Source: Crossaster papposus
Taxonomy: Eukaryota > Echinodermata > Asteroidea > Velatida > Solasteridae
Assembly (NCBI GenBank): GCA_037893245.1
Contig: JBAIAA010000106.1
Span: 124,001-188,000, forward strand
Reading direction: 5' to 3'
Length of the DNA: 64,000 nt
Shown here: positions 57,210 through 64,000 of the stretch, one piece after another
How the letters are laid out: each line of letters starts with the position of its first letter
Position numbering within the stretch: position 1 is the stretch's first letter
The notes under the pieces: generated by a model
The model's database searches: none
What the model was told of the DNA's origin: nothing
The model's input: the letters and a program-made list of their open reading frames with translations, nothing else
Position numbers and translations under genes: made by a program

Positions 57210-60200
57210 CACTCTAAAAAAAGATTGGTTGAAAATAACCAATATATTTGTCGATTTCAACCAATCCAGTTGGTAGATAATGTGTATAACCAAAATATTG
57301 GTTAAAATAACCAATCTGATATTGGTTACCTATTTAACCAATCCATATTGGTTATAACACTAACCAATGCAATGTTGGTTAATTTAACCAATCCACAATG
57401 ATAGGACTCCAACCAATTTGTATTGGTTACCACGTAACCAATCTATATTGGTTATAGCACTAACCAATACATAATGGTAGGGCTGCAACCAATTCATATT
57501 GGTTAACACTTAACCAATTGCATTGCTTATAACAAATGCCAAAATACAATATTGGTTAATTCAACCAATTTATAATGGTTAGGCTACAACCAATATGTAT
57601 TGGTTCCTACGTGGACAAATTGCGTAATGAAATAATACCAATGGAATTAATTTATTACACATTGCAATTACGCATACATACAATAATAACCTAGATATTA
57701 CCTACATAGACTTACTACAAACTTAGCTATTGCCGTTGTTAGTTTTATAGTTCGCTTTTTTGTCACAGCTAGTTTTTTATGAACAATGTCAAAATTTGAA
57801 TACGAATGAAATTTAATGTGAATTGTTCACTATGTTTGCACAAAAATCTATATTCAATCATGGAATCGTTTGAATAATTACATATTATGGTAAAACAAAT
57901 GCATTTTGGTATAAATACTACAATTTAACATCGACTATTGTTAAAACAAATTTCCTCACTTCTGATTGGTCAGTTGCTGTAGGTACATTTCCTACAAGCT
58001 TAACCAATATGACTGGTTGAAGGACAACCAATCTATTGGCAATAGATTGGTTAATACAGGCTCAACCAATATGACTAGTTAAAGGACAACCAATATAATA
58101 ATAATAATAATAACCTAGACTTCTATAGCGCATTTCATCTTCGAAGAAAATAGCAATGCGCTTTACAATATTAATACAACAAAAATTACACATATAAACT
58201 ACTAGATCATGAACTAAAGAAATATCAAAATAAGGAAAACATTAATAATAATCAATCATTATAAACATCAATTATAAAGAAATGAAGGCAAAATAAATAA
58301 AAGTACAGTAATGTAATAACATTTTGATGAATACAATAATACAGTTTGAATGACATTAGAAAGCGTTTTTAAACAGGTATGTTTTCAGTTGCGATTGAAA
58401 GAAAGTTAAGTCTGTGATGGTTCGGAAAGTAGTGGGGAAAGAGTTCCAGAGATGCGAAGCTGCAGATGAGAATCTTCTGGATCCGTATGACTTGGTCCTG
58501 TCTTTCGTGGGTTCAATGAGGTGTTGAGATGCAGAGCGGAGGGATCGAGTGGGTATGTAAGGGGTAACAAGTTCAGATATGTAGCTGGGACAGAGTTGAT
58601 GAAGTGCTTTGAAAGTTAGAATGATGACTTTGTACTGGATTCTCTGGGATACGGGCAGCCAGTGTAGTTCCTGTAGAGTGGGAGTGATGTGCTCTTGCCT
58701 TGGTAATTTGGAGACTAGTCTGGCAGCTGAATTTTGAATTCGCTGAAGCTTGGCGATGTCTTTATTGGGGAGATTGATGAGGAGACAATTACAAGAATCG
58801 AGAAGAGAGGTGACGAAGGAGTGGACAAGGATCTCAGTTGTGTGATTGTCGAGGAGATTTCTTATCTTTCCGATTTTGTAGAGAGATAAGGATGCATTCC
58901 GACAGATGGAGTTCACATTTTGACGTAGAGTTAGGTGATTGTCGAGCACAACTCCAAGGTCTCGAACAGTTGTGCTGCTAGAGATGCTAATGTCACCAAC
59001 CGTGAGTGGAGGCAGTTCCTGATTTGAGTCACGCTTCCTGGATGATGTTAGATGAAGCATTTCAGTTTTGCCATCATTGATAACAAGCATGTTATCCTTC
59101 ATCCAATTGCGAATCTCCCTGATACATAACTCTAGTCTTTCTTTTGACTCGTGTCTCGTAGCAGGATTCGTAGCTGTGTACAACTGCAGGTCGTCAGCAT
59201 ACATCATACACTCAACATTGTGCTGCTCTGCAATAATCTGAAGAAGAGTTGTATAACAGATGAATAACAGTGGCCCTATCACTGACCCCTGTGGTACTCC
59301 CCATCTAATCACTTCAGAGCTGGATGTCTTACCGTTAATGAGTACTCGTTGATCCCTTCCCTCCAGGTAAGAGGCAAGCCATGTTTTTACAGCACCGGTG
59401 ATGCCAAAGGAGGCTGAAAGCCTCTTCAGCAAGATGCTGTGATCCACAGTGTCAAAAGCTGAGCTAAGATCAAGGAGAACCAGCATTGCTTCATTGCCGT
59501 CATCAAGGATTTTCAATAGGTCATCTTGCACTCTGGTCAGAACTGTTTCAACACTAAATGATGGTCTGTAAGCCGACTGTCTTGAAGCAAGCAGAGCGTT
59601 GTCCCTCAGATAGGTCATAAGTTGCTGACATACAACTCGTTCGATAATCTTGCCGAGGTAGGGAAGATTTGAGATAGGCCGATAGTTTCGAAGACAATCA
59701 GGATCAAGGCTAGGTTTCTTAAGAGTTGGTATAATCAAAGAAGACTTGAGAGCTTCAGGGAAGACTCCCGACTGCAGAGACTGATTTGTAATGTCTGTAA
59801 TGGCTGGTAGAAGTTCCTTCATACATTGCCTAAAGACCTGTGCTGGTATCGGATCAGACATACATGATTTTACTTTAGAAGATTTTATGATCTTCAAGAC
59901 GTCCTCTTGACTGACAGGTTTAAAGTTCTCGATCCGACAGTCCATCTGGATATCATTCTCCACACGAGTATTTCGGGATGTCATTTCCAAGGTAGCTCGA
60001 AGGTTGCCTATTTTGCTGGTGAAATAACTCAGAAACTCATGTGCTATATCAGTTTCAGGAGGGTATGCTGGTAAGGTTTGAGCAGGCCTTTCAGTAGTAA
60101 GACTCTTCACGACATGAAAGAGCTGTCTGGGATCAGAGGTCCTGATCAGCTCTCGGTGATGTTCTCGTTTCGTCCTCTTTAAAAGGTAGTTATATTCCGT

Positions 60201-60851
60201 TACTGCCTTTTTCATGTTCTCATTATCCTGCGTTGATCTGGGATTGGACTTTCTCCACCTCCTCTCCAGCCGACGAACATTCCGTTTAGATGTTCGAAGA
60301 GCGTTGTCGTACCATGGTGCGTGGGGTCTTAATTGCACCTCCTTTTCACGAGCAGGGGCATGATGGTCGAGAGTGGTAGAAAGACTGTCATTATAAAGGT
60401 CCACTTTCGCGTTGACATCAAGTTTATCCAGGTCTGTGGCTTCTGCGAATTTGTCTACGATGCTACTCCTGAAAGACATGTAGTATATTGGTTATGATTA
60501 ACCAATAGATTGGTTGATACATTAGTTGCAAGCTCAACCAATATAACTGGTTGAAGGACAACCAATATATTGGTTTAAATGACCAATAGATTGGTTGATA
60601 CCTTCAACCAATATGACTGGTTGACGGACAACCAATATATTGGTTATAAATTACCAATAGATTGGTTGATACCTTCAACCAATATGACTGGTTGACGGAC
60701 AACCAATATATTGGTTATAAATGACCAATAAACTGTTTGACGGACATCCAACGCATTGGTAACTCTTTAACAAACACATTGGTTAAAAACAACCAATATT
60801 TGGTCAACCAATTAGATTGGTTGGTCTTTTAACCAAACTGTTTTTAGAGTG
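57210..60851. mobile_element. CACTCTAAAAA-ended element filled with ACCAAT/ATTGGT motifs
   Basis: CACTCTAAAAAAAGATTGG at the left and the inverted CACTCTAAAAACAGTTTGG at the right. Both arms (57,225-58,096 and 60,485-60,840) repeat AACCAATATATTGGTT-type palindromes and ATGACTGGTTGA. The middle (58,097-60,480) is a LINE insertion, so the original element was about 1.25 kb. Confidence 0.75.
58356..60479 (-). CDS. CR1/L2-like LINE reverse transcriptase, uninterrupted 707-codon frame
   Basis: The only long intact transposon frame in the window. Residues 1-240 are the linker after the endonuclease (DHHAPAREKEV, APWYDNALR). The RT domain follows: NYRPISNL at 265-272, AFDTVDH at 341-347, GVPQGSVIGP at 394-403 and the catalytic YADD at 427-430. 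The C-terminal domain has LQRIQNSAARLV, LHWLPVSQRIQYKV and RSLRSASQHL, as in the CR1/L2 group of the Jockey superfamily. The frame ends KTYLFKNAF and is followed by a 3' UTR to a (TTATTA)n tail at about 58,113-58,096. There is no endonuclease domain: upstream of the ATG lies host-element sequence, so the copy is 5' truncated, normal for target-primed reverse transcription. It probably encodes no complete machinery, though its frame is undamaged, pointing to recent insertion. Confidence 0.88.
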   Translation of the reverse strand: MSFRSSIVDKFAEATDLDKLDVNAKVDLYNDSLSTTLDHHAPAREKEVQLRPHAPWYDNALRTSKRNVRRLERRWRKSNPRSTQDNENMKKAVTEYNYLLKRTKREHHRELIRTSDPRQLFHVVKSLTTERPAQTLPAYPPETDIAHEFLSYFTSKIGNLRATLEMTSRNTRVENDIQMDCRIENFKPVSQEDVLKIIKSSKVKSCMSDPIPAQVFRQCMKELLPAITDITNQSLQSGVFPEALKSSLIIPTLKKPSLDPDCLRNYRPISNLPYLGKIIERVVCQQLMTYLRDNALLASRQSAYRPSFSVETVLTRVQDDLLKILDDGNEAMLVLLDLSSAFDTVDHSILLKRLSASFGITGAVKTWLASYLEGRDQRVLINGKTSSSEVIRWGVPQGSVIGPLLFICYTTLLQIIAEQHNVECMMYADDLQLYTATNPATRHESKERLELCIREIRNWMKDNMLVINDGKTEMLHLTSSRKRDSNQELPPLTVGDISISSSTTVRDLGVVLDNHLTLRQNVNSICRNASLSLYKIGKIRNLLDNHTTEILVHSFVTSLLDSCNCLLINLPNKDIAKLQRIQNSAARLVSKLPRQEHITPTLQELHWLPVSQRIQYKVIILTFKALHQLCPSYISELVTPYIPTRSLRSASQHLIEPTKDRTKSYGSRRFSSAASHLWNSFPTTFRTITDLTFFQSQLKTYLFKNAF

Positions 60852-61059
60852 AATGTCATTGGTGGTGCGAGCATGCAGAGGATTATGTTCGCAAATCCTC
60901 TTGCTAGCAATATAACATACTTTCGTACCTTGCTGTTTGGGCACTTTTCAGTTGCAAATAGGTGAATCAAAAAAGAATCGAGGCTGACTCGTGGACAAGT
61001 TGTGGCTGGGATTGGGTATAGTCCAATCATGTAAGTTTGGTTTGAGCCATTTGTTTTTT
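60852..61059. other. Spacer, no gene seen
   Basis: No recognisable motif. Confidence 0.3.
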
Positions 61060-61586
61060 TTTAGTCGGTTTCAAATTGTTCGTCCAGTAGGGAGAGCAAT
61101 ATGTTGAGGGTTTCGTCTGGTTCAATTTGTTGTTCGAAAAAGCCAGAGTCTGTTGGGAGTGGTTCGAGCTTTTGATTTTGCTGTGGTAGTTTAGCTCTTA
61201 TTAGTTTCTCCCGAATGTTTTAGGCTTTTTTGAAGGCAATGAATGGAGGTTTCGGAAATAGTTCCGAAAGTATTTGATTGCCTTGGATTAAGTTCCAGTG
61301 TTTGTTTAAGTTCCATTATTGTTAAATTTTCTGGAGAAAAAACTTATTTCCGAATTGGAAACAGTTGCGGCCAAGAATGAGTTTTAGAGGTTTTTGGGTG
61401 TAAAGTCGAGGGTGGTTTTGTGATCGGATGGTTATGGTTTGTGTTTTCGAGGGCATTGCAAACGCATTTGATTGCTTCCGTCTACCGGACATGTACATAG
61501 AAACAAAATCGATACTTGTGTGACACTCAAGTACTGAGGTCGAATAAAGGCAAGAGGAGAACGGCTTTTTTGGATTACTGTTTATT

Positions 61587-62262
61587 CTGTAACAGAAGAG
61601 ATATAAAGAACATGTTAACTCGTCTCTGACAAAATGGGTTGTCTCAATCATTAACATATTTACATTAGTGAACAAGGCGATATTTACAAATAACGAATCT
61701 AAAATGGCGGACGAAGAACTTAACACTCGCCTTTCAAAACTAAATGGAATGTACAAATAAAATAAATACTTTGACATCCTCCTTCAATCTCCTTACAAAG
61801 GTTACTATAGGTAGAAGGAAGTTATATCTATAACTTTTAACCTTTACTTTCGCGGATAACCATGACAAATATAATCAACATTTATTTCCCGCCAAAACTA
61901 ATGTATCGCCGCCATCTTGGGGATGCACTAAAGTCACGATCAATTACTCTTAAATCACACATTAACACAATTTAGTTTATAAATTGGAATATTACTTTTA
62001 CGTTACTTCGTTTACTATTTTATGTAAGGAAGTTTCAGATACTGTTAGGCCTAGCATTCGGTACTTTGTCAAATCTGTACAGCAGTGCTATAAGTTTTCT
62101 GGCACGAAACACGGCTTCCTCAAACATCTGACATTATATCCAAACATTGAGAAAAATATAGAAGTGAATTTACAATAAGTTTTAAATAAATGTAGAAAAT
62201 AAACGAAATATTTTACCTGTAACAGAAGAGATATAAAGAACATGTTAACTCGTCTCTGACAA
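61587..62262. repeat. 46-bp direct repeat pair, 630 bp apart, within the Penelope-like element
   Basis: 61,587-61,632 and 62,217-62,262 are identical (CTGTAACAGAAGAGATATAA ... CGTCTCTGACAA). Read on the minus strand, each ends in a pyrimidine-rich CTTCTGTTACAG, a good splice acceptor. They may border an insertion or be a partial duplication. Confidence 0.75.
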
Positions 62263-62366
62263 CAAATAAGACGTCACCGCTGGTGGCGACAAACAATAAA
62301 GCAAAAACATAGTTCGGCGGAATGATTTTAAAGGCCGCAATAACAAATAAAAGTAAAACAATTACG

Positions 62367-62387
62367 GGGGGGGGGGGGGGGGGGGGC
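62367..62387 (+). repeat. G-run
   Basis: About 20 consecutive G inside the inserted segment of the Penelope-like element. It creates the proline run in the minus frame. Confidence 0.8.
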
Positions 62388-63344
62388 ATTTTTTCGACCC
62401 GTGACACTAGAAATTGTCTTTCTTCCAGTTTGCGCAAAATGTCTGCTGTTTCGCGGACATATGTGGGCTGTGCGGTTATTATGGGAAGAAGAAAATAGTC
62501 TATGTATTCTGAAATGTTGGCCGTAGGGCTGGTACATCCACTTATAATTGGTTGTCCAACAAAATGTTCTCCCGTCGGCAGAGTTTGTGTATTTTGGGGA
62601 GAACATACATGGTTGGACATGTTTGACAGTTTTGTGGAAGTAGGTCGAGTATCGTTGTCGATGTGTTTGTTGTTTCTCATTTCAATTAGTGTGTTGTGAA
62701 CCATCATAATAGTTTGTGGGGTAATGTCTTGGTCCAGTTGGGTATAATGATGGGACTCAAGGTGGTGGTAACCCACTTGTAGATAGTCTGAGTGGTTCAT
62801 AATGCAGATGCCTCTGCCTTTGTCATATGGTTTGACTTCGATGTCAGGATTGTTTTTAAGTTTGTTTATGGCCGATAGTTCTTGTGCATGTGGTCATGTT
62901 TTCTTCCGATTCCTTAGCCTGATGTGGGCCAGTTCGAATCTTTTGGCTTCCAAATATTCTTCTAGTGTTGCACTAGAGGATGATTTTGATTGTCAGTTTG
63001 ATGGTGGTTTGAAAGGATGGTTTTTGGAGCGTTTGTTACGCATTAAGAATGCAATTCTTAGTCTGGCTGGACTTGCTCTTCTTGTGTGAGTTGGACTTGC
63101 TAAACTTGATGCAACTGTGCAACCGGTTTATTAATCTGTTGGTGCGCCCACTGTTTGATAGGAACTTCACAGAAGTTGCCGATACAACCAAATTTGTAGG
63201 GGGGGGGGGGGGTCATACATCTACCTGTTACATGTTCATTATCTATGCCTATCCATATCCACATAGGCCTACTATCATTATACACTATACTGCTGGGCTT
63301 TGTTTTGTATTACTAGTGCATTTATTACTACATTTTCATTGCCG

Positions 63345-63475
63345 GTCTCGGCAACGAGACCAAAGACCAGACATCCGAGACCAAGACCAAGTCATTAAGA
63401 TTCGAGACCAAGACCGGCTAGCCGAGACCAAGACCAGGCCTCAAGACCAATCTCGAGACCGAGACCGGTCTCGAG
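63345..63475. repeat. GAGACCAAGACC repeat cluster
   Basis: About ten GAGACC/AAGACC units, flanked by GGTCTCG at about 63,344 and CGAGACCGGTCTCGAG palindromes at about 63,452. The outer units are inverted, so it may be another miniature motif-iterated element. Confidence 0.6.
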
Positions 63476-63604
63476 TACTACATCACTGCTTCAGACAGTG
63501 GGTAGGAATTCCCACCCTGTAGATTTAATAAAAGCATGTGAGGTATTGTATATAGGGGCCTACTACAGCACCAGCATTTTGTAGGGATGCACACAAATGA
63601 AATT

Positions 63605-64000
63605 TCCTAATAATTTGTATTATGCACTAATTGACCTTTGGCTCTAATTACCGTCCTAATTATAATAATTTATGAAACCAAATACCATATTCCTGTCCCT
63701 CGGTACCCAATATAATGTAAATCAGCCAGAGAACACCGATCAAACGTGCATAGGTTTAAAAAACAGCCTGTAGAAACTCATCCCGTTGTGAAAAAGAGAA
63801 AGTCCAATGATTAAGAAGATATTGTCAAAAGAAGTGAATAATTCTTTAACAATTTCCATTCATTTCGATATTTTGACATGCTGTGTATGATTTATTAAAA
63901 AAGGAATTGCAAAATTATCAACATCATAGTATTTAGGAGGTAAAATAAACCATTTCTTGTGAAAAAATGAAATTTGCACTTAATGACCTTTGACCTTAAT
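63605..64000 (-). repeat. Right member of the inverted repeat pair with a DR1 motif
   Basis: Inverted copy of 56,590-57,000, running off the window. Contains TGACCTTTGACCT at 63,984-63,996, the complement of a perfect DR1. Confidence 0.8.

Larger units (their letters stand above)
61060..63120 (-). pseudogene. Penelope-like element, broken
   Basis: Minus-strand blocks occur in PLE order: EVKPYDKGRGICIMNHSDY (about 62,850), FVGQPIISGCTSPTANISEY and TYVRETADILRKLEE (62,560-62,400), then TSIDFVSMYMS (about 61,500), LILGRNCFQFGNKFFLQK (about 61,350) and PPFIAFKKA, stop, NIREKLIRAKL (about 61,240-61,190). The catalytic RT motif between the last two is deleted. A segment (about 61,590-62,395) with poly-G is inserted. 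No GIY-YIG endonuclease is visible below 61,060. Confidence 0.7.

Noticed and set aside
63049..63522. 157-codon plus frame ending in an Asp/Arg/Gln-rich tail
   Set aside because: The tail is translated GAGACC repeats and the front overlaps the minus-strand Penelope-like element.

Overview
This window is eukaryotic nuclear DNA, most likely from a marine invertebrate deuterostome. An echinoderm is my best guess, inferred from the abundant ACATGTACATGT and TAGGCCTA runs and from the transposon families; no single-copy marker gene proves it. There are GT-AG introns, no operons, and very little host coding sequence. Nearly all of the 64 kb consists of transposable elements, and many of them are inserted inside others.

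Region by region. (1) 1-3,989, minus strand: a three-exon gene for a small SAM-domain protein, and 25 bp after its stop a long open frame running off the window (two C2H2 fingers plus a transposase-like domain). (2) 4,107-6,885: a non-autonomous DNA transposon with 28-bp terminal inverted repeats (TIRs) and eight internal copies of a motif resembling its own end. (3) 7,560-8,376: an array of about 213-bp units. (4) 8,943-14,219, minus: a decayed Ty3/gypsy-type LTR retrotransposon (gag, zinc knuckle, protease, reverse transcriptase, RNase H remnant, integrase). (5) 14,781-17,008: nested miniature inverted-repeat elements (MITEs), one holding a tRNA-like sequence. (6) 18,227-35,773: a very large inverted repeat with arms of about 2.7 kb. 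Its loop holds a 6.9-kb DNA transposon (21,681-28,605) with TIRs of about 385 bp and one broken gene of about 1,520 codons. Its right arm has received a polypyrimidine/polypurine foldback element and a small hAT-type MITE. (7) 36-41.8 kb: a fragment of a related zinc-binding gene, a second gypsy fragment, a promoter-like CpG/YY1 cluster, a foldback element with a 10-bp target duplication, and a CpG-rich duplicated region. (8) 42-55.4 kb: a threefold tandem duplication (unit about 2.4 kb) containing LINE ends and TTAA-site MITEs, then a Jockey-superfamily LINE broken by a PIF/Harbinger-like foldback that itself contains a SINE. (9) 55.7-64 kb: a LINE fragment; an inverted pair of repeats each with a perfect DR1 nuclear-receptor motif; a 3.6-kb CACTCTAAAAA-ended element rich in ACCAAT/ATTGGT that hosts a LINE with a 707-codon open frame; and a broken Penelope-like element.

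How they relate: at least five unrelated inverted-repeat families here share one design, an interior packed with many copies of a short motif also found in their termini. The intact-looking coding units are the SAM gene with its downstream zinc-finger frame and the LINE frame at 58.4-60.5 kb. The other transposon proteins carry stops, frameshifts or deletions. The best candidates for something undescribed are the 6.9-kb transposon with its large zinc-module/PIN-like protein, the 17.5-kb inverted repeat around it, and the family of motif-iterated foldback elements.
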